Origin: Cephalotus follicularis
Taxonomy: Eukaryota; Streptophyta; Magnoliopsida; Oxalidales; Cephalotaceae
Reading direction: 5' to 3'
Length of the DNA: 64,000 nucleotides
Assembly: GCA_001972305.1 (NCBI GenBank)
Contig: BDDD01001951.1
Span: forward strand, 192,057-256,056
The notes under the pieces are model-generated. The model searched no databases. It saw only the letters and a program-made list of their open reading frames with translations, and was not told the DNA's origin. Within the stretch, counting starts at the first letter, position 1. Each line of letters opens with the position of its first letter. The translations under genes were made by a program, and so were the position numbers. Positions 22,344 to 34,507 of the stretch are shown here, one piece after another.

Positions 22344-24030
22344 TATTAGATATAGTGACCCGACAAGCCATTAGATGGGTTGTCATATCTTATCTTGTAT
22401 GAAACAATATTATTCCTTGTATATATGATGTGTGCTAATTTGTTATGGCAATATCACTTATGTTTTATCACTTAATTGAAGTAGTTTATTATTTACCTGC
22501 TTACACTTGTGATGCCCTGACATAAGATTGGATGCCTAGCATGGGGGCTGTGAGATAGGTTACCTTATTCCTTATGTCAAATTAGTTCCAAGTCATAGGT
22601 TCACTTTGTGGGCAATAGTGAACCGGATAGACTTGCGTGTATGTTGCCTGCTCATGGAATTGGATGATGGATTCTCTCACTACCATATGTGTTGGACATT
22701 GGGGATTATAGTACACGTAAACCGACGACTTAGAAAATCTATGGTTATTGAGGTGTGTAATAAATTATGAGAAAATTAATTAGATTAATTTTTCCATCTG
22801 GATAATATTAGATATTATTCCGATAGCATTTAAATTGGTCAAGGACTAATTAGAATGGCTAAACCGAACCCTAAGGGTATTTTGGTAATTTACGAACACC
22901 TCTGGTTTTAACCAAGATTTTATAGGTTCCCTGCCCAATAATGATTAGATCTTTAATACGTTGGACATATTAAGTCTTGGTGTCAAATATCGGTTATGTA
23001 GATTTTACATTTTGTGGAAACACATTTGTTTGATCTTACTTAATCAATATTCGAAGGGTACTTGATATCACTAAAGGATTTAGACTCAAATTACATCACC
23101 TGCCAGGAAAGACGTCGACGCCTTCTGGAAAATGCGTCGAGCGTTATCTTGTTTTTAGCGTCAACGCCTTCTGGGAAGTGTCAACACTTAACATTTGTAA
23201 AGACGTCGATGTCTTTTAGAAAGCATCGATATCTTTAGTGCCACATTACATAAGCGTCGATGTCTTTTGGAAAGCAACGACGTCTTTGAGCAGGATGTGT
23301 AACCTGAGCATGAACTCACTTCATGGGCACATTTTCTCTCTCATCTCCAGCAGCCATCTCCCGTTCTTGCATGTTATGGGAACGTGGGGATCATGGCCAC
23401 AGACTCCCTAGGAGTGAGGACCATGATCCTAAGTGAATGGGAGAGTGGGAGAGAGAAGAATGAGGCTAGTGATAATAAAAATCTACATAATTTAAAAGAG
23501 AAGAAGAGTTGAGTTTTTGTTGGGCAAGAGTAGTTCGAATTTCTCTCTGCAAATAGTATTCCCTTCACTGTAATACACCAAGCAAGTTCTTGTCTAGGGT
23601 GGATTGATTTTGGCTAAATCTTGTCAATGTCAATTTACTCTTCTCAAGCTTTAAGAGAAAGTGAGAGAACTTTGCTTTTGATCTTGCTGGTTGGAGTAGA
23701 TACTGTACCAGGGATTTTGGAAGCATCGAGTTTGGTGTCTTCCCAAAAGTGTAGCGGCTGAGAAAGAAAGAGCCTTCACCCGCTGGTATAATATCCTTGT
23801 CTCCTTCTCTTATTTCCACGCTTGTGTGTCACCATTGCATGCTATGGTGACACCAATTCAATCATTGTAATGATGTGGTGATCCATGTGGTCTGTGGACA
23901 TGCCATAATGGACTGCATTTATTTTTATTGGGTGTTCTTCAGCTGCCATTTTGTATGATTAATTTTTGTTCTATACCCTACATGCCTAAGTCCGTTTTTG
24001 GCTCCGGATTCGGTTTATCCGATTCCAATA
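22344..24030 (+). repeat. Element C 5' LTR
   Basis: Begins TATTAGATATAG (TG decayed to TA) and ends GATTCCAATA. It matches the 3' LTR but lacks about 540 bp corresponding to 32330-32865. It contains a cluster of GTCGAC/ATCGAT words at 23105-23290. Confidence 0.88.
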
Positions 24031-24031
24031 G

Positions 24032-24044
24032 TGGTATCAGAGCG
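24032..24044 (+). other. Primer-binding site of element C
   Basis: TGGTATCAGAGCG directly after the 5' LTR, complementary to initiator tRNA-Met. Confidence 0.88.
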
Positions 24045-24344
24045 TCCCACATCATCCTTGGTTGGATTTATGCCTTACATGATGAACTGATTAAAGGTTT
24101 AATTAATGGATATGTTTTATGGTTAAAATTGGTTTTCAAAGTGCCTTAATGACTTTTGCATGGAATTGGATTTCATAGTGTTTAAGTCCTGGGGATTTTG
24201 TTTTAATGTGTTTAGAATTATGTTTAGAACATGCATAGTGCAGTTTGGATTGCCAAAATTGGAATGCCAAAGTCTAAACAAATATTTTCTGTATTTTTTG
24301 AAATGCAGAAATTGCCCAGGGGGTTTTAGGCGTCGAGATTCTTG

Positions 24345-24530
24345 TTAGACATCGATGCCTTGTTCATCAGTTCCCAGGAAACGCGTCAATGTTCCTGATA
24401 AACGTCGATGCCTTGTTCATCAGTTCCCAGGAAATGCATCGATGTTCTTGATAAACGTCGACGCCTTGTTCATCAGTTCCCAGGAAACGCGTCGATGTTC
24501 TTGTTCAACGTCGACGTCTTTTTCAACAGT
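24345..24530 (+). repeat. 53-bp tandem repeat with TCGA core, about 3.4 copies
   Basis: TCGATGCC or TCGACGCC recurs at 24352, 24405 and 24458, exactly 53 bp apart. Each unit contains TTGTTCATCAGTTCCCAGG and CGTCRATGTTC. The array lies in the untranslated leader 300 bp after the PBS, outside the LTR. Confidence 0.88.
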
Positions 24531-25323
24531 TATAAAAAAAATTGTTTTCTTTTTAATAAAATTGAATTTTATACATTGTGGCACTTAGAAAATCAAAATC
24601 ATTGCTTGATTTAGTGGGAGTTTAACCATTACAAACAATCCTTAAATTAAATTTTATAATTAGTCATTATTTATCGCATGTGTTGTTTTGTGGTTTTATT
24701 ATATTGGATATAATGTAAGTCTTATGCACAATGGATGGCCCGAAAAAGGCCATTGACCTAGTTTATGATTTTTTATGTGTGGATGTATGTTATTTATTTA
24801 TTCTTTTAAAGGCCTGTAATAATGATGCCTGCGTGCACCATTTATTTTTCCTTTCTTTTGTAATTTTTCCTTGTATTTTTAAATGTATTTTTCTTTTCGA
24901 AAATGTAATGTTCTTTTTGTAAAAGAAGACCTTGCAAGGAAAGATGGAGGAAAGGAGAAATGAAGTACAAGACTTTTGAAGGTCATGTATGCATGGTATT
25001 TTTGTAATAAATATATTTTATATCTTAAAACCTAGGAAGACCTAGTAGTGATTTTGGGCTCAAGTCACTACTAATAATGTCCTTGCCAATCCATTGACAT
25101 ATTTTAGAAATATGTCCAAGGTGCATAAGGTACACGTCTTGCATGCTAAGCCGTAATTAATGGGATTGGCTAATACAACCAATGAATTAATTAATGGCTC
25201 GGTAATTAAAATTTGAGACCGTAAATTCACTCACCTTAATAATAAGTCTTAACGTAGGAACCCATGGAGTGGTTCCCCGTGGCCTTCCACAATTTTCGTT
25301 GAGTAGTGTTCCTAAGTTGTTGG

Positions 25324-25623
25324 TTTGTCATGCCCTAGCTGAGACTGATAACTTGGGGATATTATGTCAACGTCGATGTTGGGCACCGCAAAGGATGGCT
25401 ATGTTTTAGCACTTGGACACGCCTACGTGTGGGTGTTAAAACTAGTGCATTCCAATGAAAATTGTGGGAACTTGACTTATCAAGATTCTGATGGTTTGTC
25501 ATGCCCTAGCTGAGGCCATATTAAATCTAAGGCCGAATACTATGATTGGATCTTGTATTAGATACAAATTGGCAAGAAAGCCTACCCATTGGATATATTA
25601 TAGTTTGCCATGCCCTAGCTGAG
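25324..25623 (+). repeat. Three copies of a 20-bp leader motif upstream of copia gag
   Basis: TTTGTCATGCCCTAGCTGAG occurs at 25324-25343 and 25495-25514, and with one change at 25604-25623. A related copy is found at the matching place in element D (51186-51205). The motif lies in the 1.8-kb untranslated leader just before gag, where copia elements keep packaging and dimerisation signals. Confidence 0.75.
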
Positions 25624-25817
25624 GCTATAATATGATTGTGATGGATTCCAATCCCCACTAGGAAGTTGGACTTCTCGAGTTCCATATGGGGGTGTGGGAT
25701 ACGATTAGAATAGTGGGAGGAACCATAAGCACTGAAGACCAAGTGTTATGGTTATCATATATTAAAATTGGAATAAATGCTAACTTATGTTTATATTTCT
25801 TTATCTAGGTTGCTAGT

Positions 25818-26110
25818 ATGGCTTTAACTAATGCAATGTCCCGTATACTTGAGACAAAAAAACTTGAGAGGCCCAACTTCAACGATTGGCACCGTAACCT
25901 CAAGATCGTCCTTACGGCCAATAAAATGGCCTATGTGATGACTAGGGGGCCTCCTTCACTAGGTGAAGATCCGACGCCCGAAGAGAGTGAACGACTAGCC
26001 AAGTGGCTAGAAGATGATTAGCAGGCTAGATGTCTTGCCCTTCTTGGGATGACACCTGAGCTTCAGTATCAAAATGAGAAGATTGAGACCTTATCTGCTA
26101 TACTACTCCA
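25818..26110 (+). pseudogene. Element C gag, N-terminal part
   Basis: ATG at 25818 opens the capsid precursor of a copia element: the start MALTNAMSRILE and the block PNFNDWHRNLKIVL are typical of the copia gag N-terminal domain (UBN2/DUF4219 type). An in-frame TAG at 26019-26021 interrupts it, and the frame then continues (ALLGMTPELQYQNE) to the gap at 26111. The last 40 bp before the gap recur with 3 mismatches at 28194-28233, where gag resumes. Confidence 0.85.
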
Positions 26111-26135
26111 NNNNNNNNNNNNNNNNNNNNNNNNN
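26111..26135. other. Assembly gap (25 N)
   Basis: A run of 25 N. The size is a likely placeholder. Sequence on both sides is duplicated (see the findings on 26136-26790 and 26071-28233), so the join is doubtful. Confidence 0.95.
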
Positions 26136-28192
26136 AATTAATTTTAATTTAGCACGAGGCCGACATTTTAGAGAATATGTAGTTCTACCTGATAATCATC
26201 TTGCTTTTTGTTTGGTGATTACAGTTTTATTATATATGATCAATTTTTGATCTAAATGGTGGTTCGCTCGTACACACGTCGTACGCGAGTGAAAAGGTTA
26301 TTAGTCCGCCCTGGGCTTTCGGGCGCACCTAAAGGGCTATGCTACTATTTAAAGAGTCTTGTAGGGCTTCAAGACCATGCATGATAGGTCGATTATCAGG
26401 GCCACACTAGAAATTAGTGAAAGAATATGTACAAATTATTAAGAGAGTTAATTAATTTGTACAAAGAGAGAAGTTACTAAATTAATTTCAGAGAGTGAAA
26501 TTTATTAATTTCTGGGAGAGAAATTAATTAAATTAATTTTAATTTAGCACGAGGCCGACATTTTAGAGAATATGTAGTTCTACTGATAATCATCTTGCTT
26601 TTTGTTTGGTGATTACAGTTTTATTATATATGATCAATTTTTGATCTAAATGGTGGTTCGCTCGTACACACGTCGTACGCAGTGAAAAGGTTATTAGTCC
26701 GCCCTGGGCTTTCGGGCCACCTAAAGGCTATGCTACTATTTAAAGAGTCTTGTAGGGCTTCAAGACCATGCTGATAGGTCGATATTAATTAAAGAGAGGG
26801 TCTTTAATTATTTAAAGTGAGAGACTTTAATTAAATCATTGAAGAGAGAAACATGTTTAATTAATTGAGAGAATTATTAAACATGTATGAGAAACAAAAT
26901 TAAAATTGAAAGAGATTTTAATTAAAGGAGAAAGGAGAAACAAAATTAAAATTGCAAGAGATTTTAATTAAAGGAGAAATGAGAGAGAGAGAGAGAGACT
27001 TAATTTTTTAAGTCAAAAATGCATTTTAAAATTACTCTCTCTCACAATCTCTCCCAATTAATCTCTCCCATCTAATTTTTCTTTTCTTCTTCTTACAACG
27101 CACGACCCGTGCGTTTTGGGGGCAGAAAGAGACGCACAGCGTCTGGCGCGCAGGGGCGCGTTCCGGCCGGAGGAGAGACCGGCGCTTCGCGCCGGAGGCC
27201 GTGAGAAGGCGGGCGTCCTTCCCTGGTAAGCCTTCTCTCCTCTCTCTCCCGTTTTCTCCCTCTTTCTCCCTGTTTCTCTCTGGCGGCAGAATCGCGTTTC
27301 TGCCGCCGCCGCTTGCTCCGGCCTTCTCTTCCACCGCCGATGGTCCTGGTAGGTGGAGCCGTCTCGGCTCTACCTATTTCGGCCCTAGGATAGGAGTGAC
27401 CGGCCGTTGTTTGGCCGGGTTTGTTAGCGGGTCGGGTTAGGGTGCTGTGCGCCGTGGGTGGGCGTTCCGCGCCGATTCACGGCGGGTCTTCAGCACGGCT
27501 GTGAAGATCGCAAGCATGATTTGGAGTCTAACCATGGCGGTCCGATGTCACGCCGACGTCGTTGCCGTCGGGTCGGGTCGACCCGACGGGTTTGTTGGCG
27601 GGTTGTTGGCCGTGGCTTGGCGTTCCGCGCCGAGTCACACCGGTTCTTGGCCATGGTTGTGTAGATCGTTGGATTTGGAGGTTGTTGGTGGCGGTCAGAT
27701 GTCCCGGCGACCCCGTTTTCGCCGGGTCGGGTCGACCCGCCGTTTCTCCGTCTCTGCCAGGCGCGTCGCCGCCGTTCCAGGCCGCTTCCGGGCGTGTCTC
27801 CGCCACCAATGGGTTGAGCAGATTTTTTGGAGTCCGTTGGTGTAAACATCGGAGGAAACGTGGACTGTCCGAAAACCGGCGGTGTTACCGGTGACCGGCA
27901 TTTGCTACTACAAGCGTGTAGCGGCAAAGTGGTGGAGCCTCCAACGTTGGTATGGTTGCTTCACTCTTACTTTTATGTTTTCCGCTGTGTTTAAACTTTA
28001 TGGTTTTGTGTGCATGCTTGATTTTGTAATTGTTCGATTGAACATCAAACGGAGATCCTAGGCTTTTCTATTTGGTACTAAGATGTAAGTGTGGACCATG
28101 ACTTTCAGTCTTGGTGTTTTTGAAAAATTAAAATTATGCACACTTGTGTCTTAGGACCAAATCGACCGGGAACCCTTGCCAGGTTTCCAACA
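26136..28192 (+). repeat. LTR L, GC-rich, 5' end lost in the gap
   Basis: Ends TTTCCAACA at 28192 like a copia LTR and contains the U5 word GTAGCGGCAAAG followed by GGAGCC seen in C, D and other LTRs. From 26136 to 26790 it holds two near-identical copies of about 260 bp (26136-26395 and 26526-26785). Then come GA/TTAAT-rich sequence, a GA microsatellite (26980-26998) and a strongly GC-rich leader (27100-27900). In that leader a 154-bp unit is duplicated, each copy with the palindrome CGGGTCGACCCG (27574-27585, 27728-27739). Overlapping open frames on both strands there reflect base composition. Confidence 0.65.
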
Positions 28193-29046
28193 ATAATGAG
28201 AATATTGAGACCTTATCAGCTATACTACTCCATCTCCAAGAGATGTATGGAGATGAGTCTAGGACTCAAAGGTTCAATCTATCACGCAAACTCTTCAAGG
28301 CACAGATGCCAAAGGGAGCTACAGTCCATGAGCATGGATTGAAGATGATAGACATGATTGAGCAGCTGGCTCAATTAGGGTTTGTCATGGACCATGATCT
28401 ATATGTGGATCTTATTTTGACGTCCCTTCCTAAGTCGTTCTCACTGTTTTTGGTAAACTTTCACATGAACAAGATAGAGGTGACTCTATTTGAGCTGATA
28501 GCTATGTTGAGGACGGCTGAGGCCGATTTTGACTCTGGGAAGTCAAAGACCCACTCTCTACTACTTCCTTCCTCTAGGTCTGCCCAAGGAAAAGGCAGTG
28601 CCTCGTCATCCTGTAAAGGGAAGGGCGTGCTCATGCCTGTCAACACAAAAGGCAAAGGTAAGAAGAAGCAAAAGAAGAAGAAGGGGAAGCTTGGAGCTAG
28701 TGGGAGCGTTGCCAATGATCGGATGAAGAAGTTAGTTGCTGAAGGCGCTAAGACCGGACACTGGAAAAAGGATTGTCATGTTACTGTTGCTGCTGTCTCT
28801 GCTGATAACCCGCATGATGTGAGTACATCAGGTCTGTTCATGATTGAACTTAATCTAGCTTTGAATAGAAGTTCTTCATGGGTAGTAGATATTGGATGTG
28901 GAACTAACCTTTGCAATTCGTTGCAAGGACTAAGAAAAGTTAGAAAGCTTGGAGCTGGAGACTTGGACTTACGGCTTGGGGATGGATCTAGGATCATCGC
29001 TAAAGCTGTAGGGATTTATGATGTTACTTTATGTATTGACACTTGA
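28193..29046 (+). pseudogene. Element C gag C-terminus and start of protease
   Basis: Gag resumes after LTR L in the block IETLSAILLHLQEMYGDE, followed by the copia gag helical domain to about 28530. A Lys-rich linker (28660-28700) and a degenerate zinc knuckle follow: GHWKKDC remains, but the first two Cys are gone. The retropepsin site reads WVVDIGCGTNLC (DTG changed to DIG). A frameshift near 29040 moves the rest of the polyprotein to another frame. The Met codons before 28193 belong to LTR L and are not the true start. Confidence 0.85.
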
Positions 29047-30890
29047 TCCATGTTATTTCATTTCAAACGTTGTAAGGAATATTATAAGTGTTTCAAACTT
29101 ATGTAATTTGGGCTTGGAGCTCAGATTCCAAGACACTCGATGTTTTGTTTATTCTGACAATGTTTGTGTCGGTAATGGTTTTATCAAAAATGGATTATTT
29201 GTCTTAAATACTGCACAATCCAAAGTCCTATCCATAGAGCAAAGTAACAAGAAAATGCAAAGAGAAACTGAGATAAATAAAACCTATACTTGGCATTGTA
29301 GACTTGGTCATCTTAGTGATGCTAGGCTATCACAGTTGGTTAAGGATGATCTCCTTGATATCCAGGACTTAGAGTCCTATCCAACTTGTGAATCATGTTT
29401 ATTGGGAAAGATGACCAAATCACCCTTCTCTGGTCAAGGAGAAAGGGCTATGGACTTACTGGGTTTAGTCCATACTGACATTTGTGGTACTATGTCAGTC
29501 AATGCGCGAGGTGGTTATATCTACTTCATAACTTTTACTGATGATTTATCTAGGTATGGTTTTGTGTATCTGATGAAACACAAGTCAGAATCCTTTGAGA
29601 AATTTAAGGAGTTCAGACTTGAAGTAGAAAAACAAACAGGTAAATCCATTAAAATACTTCGGTCGGACCAAGGTGGAGAATACCTATCAGCTGAATTCCT
29701 AGGTTATCTTAGAGATAACGGAATTCTATCTCAGTGGACTCCTCCTGGAACACCACAGTATAATGGTGAATCCGAAAGGAGGAATCGGACTTTTTTAGAC
29801 ATGGTTCGATCGATGATGTCTTTTACAGAACTTCCTACCTGTCTCTGGGGTTATTCCCTAGATACAACTGCTTATATCTTGAATCAGATTCCTTCAAAAT
29901 CTGTTCCCTCCACTCCATACCAGGTATGGTCAGGGAGGAAACCCAGCCTAAGGCATTTGAAGGTTTGGGGCTATCTGACTTATGTCAAGAGGCTTGACGC
30001 AGATAAGCTGGAAGCGCGGCCAGACCGTTATAGGTTTGTGGGGTATCCTAAAGAAACTAAAGGATACTATTTCTACCACCCTAGCGAACAAAAGATATTT
30101 GTTTCGCGAAATGCTGTGTTCCTAGAGAAGGAATATTTTCTTGAAGGAAACAATGGGAGTACGGTGGAACTCAAGGAGTTACCACAGGTAGAAACCACAC
30201 AGGAGATGGAGGAGTTGGAGGTTAGACCTTCAACAGACACAGTTGAGATTGGATCTCAGGCTGAGAATAGTTCTCAATTAGGCAGAGCTCCTTTGAGGAG
30301 ATTAGGCAGAATCCCATTAGCACCTGAGAGGTATGGTTTCCTCATTGATGGTACTGATGAGATAAACGTCATTGAAGATGATGAGCCTGCCAGCTATCTA
30401 GAGGCAGTGCAAGGCACTGAAACTGAAGCAAGGCTAGGAGCCATGAAATCCGAAATGGAGTCCATGTACTCCAACCAAGTATGGAATTTGGTTGAAACAC
30501 CCGAAGGCATAGTGCCTATTGGATGCAAATGGATCTTCAAGAAGAAGATGAATGTAGATGGAAAAATCGAGACTTATAAAGCTCGATTAGTGGCGAAAGG
30601 GTATAGGCAACGACATGGATTCGACTATACTGAAACTTTCTCACCTGTCGCCATGCTTAAATTCATTAGGATTTTGCTTGCTATTGCCGCTCATTATGAT
30701 TATGAGATATGGAAAATGGATGTCAAGATGGCATTCTTAAATGGGCATCTTGAAGAAGATATTTATATGTCCCAACCCGAGGGGTTTACATCTTTCGAGC
30801 ACCCGCACATGGTGTGCAAGCTCGAAAGGTCCATCTATGGACTAAAGCAAGCATCTCGTAGCTGGAATCTACGTTTTTATGAAGCAGTCA
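29041..30890 (+). pseudogene. Element C protease end, integrase and first part of reverse transcriptase
   Basis: Copia Pol in one long open frame (627 codons, 29018-30901). Order: protease tail (NIISVSNL); integrase HHCC finger (HCRLGH, then CESC); integrase core with Asp in HTDICG, Asp in RSDQGGEY and Glu in GESERRNRTF; and the copia GKxP-like C-terminal region. RT then starts with WKFKKK-like GCKWIFKKKMNVDGK, KARLVAKGYRQ, MDVKMAFLNGHLEEDIYM and SIYGLKQASR. The catalytic integrase triad is intact. The frame is lost near 30885, within the RT fingers/palm, and continues in the next segment. Confidence 0.93.
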
Positions 30891-31985
30891 AACCTTTTTG
30901 ACTTTGTTAAAAATGTAGATGAGCCCTGTGTTTATCGAAAGCAAGAGGGACCTAGTATCACTTTCCTTGTGCTATATGTAGATGATATCCTACTCATTGG
31001 GAATGATGTAGGGATGTTACAGTCTGCAAAGATATGGCTAACTAAGAATTTTTCCATGAAATATTTGGGAGAAGCCACCTATATACTGGGTATTAGAATC
31101 TTCAGGGATAGATCCAATAGGTTGCTTGAGCTTTTCCAAAGCCAGTACATCAGCAAGGTGCTGAAGAGGTTTAGCGTGGAGAATTCCAAAAGAGGCCTAT
31201 TTCCAATAGGCGAAGGAATTCATCTTTCTCGAAAGATGTCTCCTCAGACATCTGAAGAGAGACCACAAATGAGTCGGATACCTTATGCTTCAGCAGTATG
31301 GTCGATCATGTATACCATGTTATGTACTAGTTCTGATGTCGCACTTGCCCTGGGTATGGCAAGTCGTTTTCAGTCTGATCCTCGTGAGAAGCACTGGGAA
31401 GTGGTCAAGGGAATCCTGAAGTACCTTAGGAGGACTCAGGATATGTTCTTGATCTATGGAAAAGATAGTGAGCTGAAATTGGAGGGCTTCACAGACTCCA
31501 GTTTTGGTAGTGATCCGGATGATCACAAATCTGTCACTGGGTACATTTTTGTACTTAATGGTGGAGCTGTGAGCTGGTGCAGTTCAAAGCAAGGGACTAT
31601 TGTAGATTCTACCACAGAAGCCGAGTACATAGCAGCCTTAGATGCCGCCAAGGAGGGTGCATGGATGCGCAAGTTCATTACAGAACTAGGAGTTGTTCCT
31701 TCCATTATTAGTCCAGTATTTATATACTGCGATAATAATGGGGTTGTAGCACAAGCCAAGGAATCGCGGTCTCACCAATGATCCAAGCACATCGAGCGGC
31801 GCTATCATTTGATCCGAGATATTATTGGTAGGAGTGATATACAGCTTGAGAGGGTCTCCTCAGAGGAGAACACAGCAAATCCACTGACCAAGGCAATGGG
31901 CACCAAGGCTTTGGAGCATCATCGTGGGACGATGGGTCTAGGCTATAGGAGTTCATGGCTTGAGGATCAAGTGGGAGATTGTTAG
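30886..31985 (+). pseudogene. Element C reverse transcriptase catalytic part and RNase H
   Basis: Continues RT in another frame: LVLYVDDILLIGND carries the intact YVDD active site, followed by KYLGEATYILGI and the connection domain. RNase H shows EGFTDSSFGSD, SSKQGTIVDSTTEAEYIA and YCDNNGVV, so the acidic residues are present. A TGA at 31779-31781 replaces the Arg codon CGA of the usual HQRSKHIE motif. The remainder runs in the same frame (NPLTKAMGTKALEHH) to a TAG at 31983-31985, three bases into the 3' LTR. Confidence 0.93.
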
Positions 31986-34166
31986 ATATAGTGACCCGAC
32001 AAGCCATTAGATGGGTTGTCATATCTTATCTTGTATGAAACAATCTTATTCCTTGTATATATGATTGTGCTAATTTGTTATGGCAATATCACTTGTGTTT
32101 TATCACTTAATTGAAGCAGTTTATTATTTACCTGCTTACACTTGTGATGCCCTGACATAAGGTTAGATGCCTAGCATGGAGGCTGTGAGATAGGTTACCT
32201 TATTCCTTATGTCAAATTGTTCCAAGTCATAGGTTCACTTTGTGGGCAATAGTGAACCGGATAGACTTGCGTGTATGTTGTCTGCTCATGGAATTGGAGG
32301 ATGGATTCTCTCACTACCATATGTGTTGGACACTAGGGCAAATACGGGGTACGCGCTGGGAGCGTGTACACTGAACAAGACCCGTATAGGAGACACTATT
32401 TGGATAGTCGTTATTCTCGTGTCAGTAGTGACTCCTACTTGTTGCGGTTGTGTATAAGTGATGATCACTTAGGTAGTTCTAAAACTCGTCTGATTCTTAG
32501 ACCTGAGTGACTGCTCTATATTGTATGGAGACGGTTATGCTTTGATCTCCACCTTACCCAGTCCTTACGCAAGGCTGGCAATCGGGTGGTCTTTGGGTAT
32601 GATCGAATCTATACGAATATAAGTTAGTGCGCAATATGGGATTGTCACACCTGAGCGAAGGTGATCGGCTCTATTATGATCTGATTATACTTTGGACTTA
32701 TGAAATCCTTGGCCAAGGTTGAGGTTGACTGGAAATTAGATTTTCGGAGAGTTTACCAAAGGTCCTAGTAATGATCAGATATTTTAGGCATTGAGATATT
32801 ATCTAGGGTTGACACATATCCTTACCCTAGATCTCAATCGGGGCCAAGCATGACAAGGGATTATAGTACACGTAAACCGATGACTTAGAAAATCTATGGT
32901 TATTGAGGTGTGTAATAAATTATGAGAAAATTAATTAGATTAATTTTTCCATCTGGATAATATTAAATATTATTTTGATAGCATTTAAATGACTATTTAG
33001 AATGGCTAAACCGAACCCTAAGGGTATTTCGATAATTTATGAACACCTCTGGTTTTAACCAAGATTTTATAGGGTCCCTGCCCAATAATGATTAGATCTT
33101 TAATATGTTGGACATATTAAGTCTTGGTGTCAAATATCGGTTATGTAGATTTTATATTTTGTGGAAACACATTTGTTTGATCTTACTTAATCAATATTCG
33201 AAGGGTACTTGATATCACTAAAGGATTTAGACTCAAATTACCTCACCTGCCAGGAAAGACGTCGACGCCTTCTGGGAAAGGCGTCGAGCGTTATCTTGTT
33301 TTTAACGTCAACGCCTTCTGGGAAGTGTCAACGCTTAACATTTGTAAAGACGTCGATGTCTTTTAGAAAGCATCGATGTCTTTAGCGCCACATTAAATAA
33401 GCGTCGATGTCTTTTGGAAAGCATCAACGTCTTTGAGCAGAACATGTAGCCTGAGCACGAACTCACTTCGTGGTTACGTTTTCTCTCTCATCTCCAGCAG
33501 CCATCTCCCATTCTTGCATGTTATGGGAACGTGGGGATCATGGCCACAGACTCCCTAGGAGTGAGGACCATGATCCTAAGTGAATGGGAGAGTGGGAGAG
33601 AGAAGAAGGAGGCTAGTGATAATAAAATTCTGCAGAATTTAAAAGAGAAGAAGAGTTGAGTTTTTGTTGGGCAGGAGTAGTTCGAATTTCTCTCTGCAGA
33701 TAGTGTTCCCTTCACTGTAATACACCAAGCAAGTTCTTATCTAGGGTGGATTGATTTTGGCTAAATTTTGTCAATGTCAATTTACTCTTCTCAAGCTTAA
33801 AGAGAAAGTGAGAGAACTTTGCTTTTGATATTGCTGGTTGGAGTAGATACTGTACCAGGGATTTTGGAAGCAACGAGTTTGGTGTCTTCCCAAGCATGTA
33901 GCGGCAGAGAAAGAAGGAGCCTTTACCCGCTGGCATAATATCATTGTCTCCTTCTCTTATTGCCATACTTGTGTGTCACCATTGCATGCTATGGTGACAC
34001 CAATTCAATCATTGTAATGATGTGGTGATCCATGTGGTCTGTGGACATGCCATAATGGACTGCATTTGTTTTTATTGGGTGTTCTTCCGCTGCCATTTTG
34101 TATGATTAATTTTTGTTCTACCGAAGTCCGTTTTTGGCTCCAGATTCGGTTTATCCGATTCCAACA
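31980..34166 (+). repeat. Element C 3' LTR
   Basis: 2,187 bp, TGTTAGATATAG to CGATTCCAACA. It keeps the 32330-32865 segment missing from the 5' LTR. The GTCGAC/ATCGAT cluster is at 33255-33435. Confidence 0.92.
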
Positions 34167-34494
34167 TAAACCCCCAAGGTTTGATGCACTACCAACAGTA
34201 TCATTCATTTACCAATATTTAGCGAAAAATAAAAACTTTTAACAATATAATAATGCATGCGGAATAAATCTAATAAAATATCACTTGTGTGGACAAACCC
34301 AGTGTCATACAATACAGTTCATAAAATCTTTGTCACAGACCAGCAGGTCATAAAACAATGTACAATATCATCCTTGTGTCCTTGGGTCGTCGAACTACAA
34401 TAAGAAGGAGGAGACTCACCCGTGGCTTCAATCCTCAGCTAGATGCGAAGCTTCACCTGTACATGACCCATTACATTAAAATGCAATGGGTCAG

Positions 34495-34507
34495 CGACCA
34501 CTGATCG
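34495..34507 (-). other. Conserved LTR stem-loop (K copy)
   Basis: On the minus strand CGATC, loop AGT, GGTCG (one G-U pair), followed by CTGACCCATT and a second long hairpin over 34464-34492. It matches the position and layout of the stem-loop in LTR J (39655-39667). Confidence 0.6.

Larger units (their letters stand above)
22344..34166 (+). mobile_element. Element C: Ty1/copia LTR retrotransposon with nested LTR L and a sequence gap
   Basis: LTRs 22344-24030 and 31980-34166 enclose PBS, leader, gag, protease, integrase, RT and RNase H in copia order, with a polypurine tract AAGTGGGAGAT before the 3' LTR. The flanking 5-mers are TCAAC (22339-22343) and TAAAC (34167-34171), a TSD with one mismatch. 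The element sits inside solo LTR K. Pol is long and recognisable but has frameshifts near 29040 and 30885 and a stop at 31779. Gag is split by a 25-N gap and LTR L. Family relatives are a solo LTR (46487-47350) and elements D and N. Confidence 0.9.

Noticed and set aside
24345..24530. Regular array resembling CRISPR spacing
   Set aside because: Whole 53-bp unit is repeated, there are no unique spacers, and it lies in a plant retrotransposon leader.
27032..27927. Eight overlapping open frames on both strands
   Set aside because: GC-rich LTR L sequence with few stop codons; proteins are Arg/Pro-rich with no recognisable motif.
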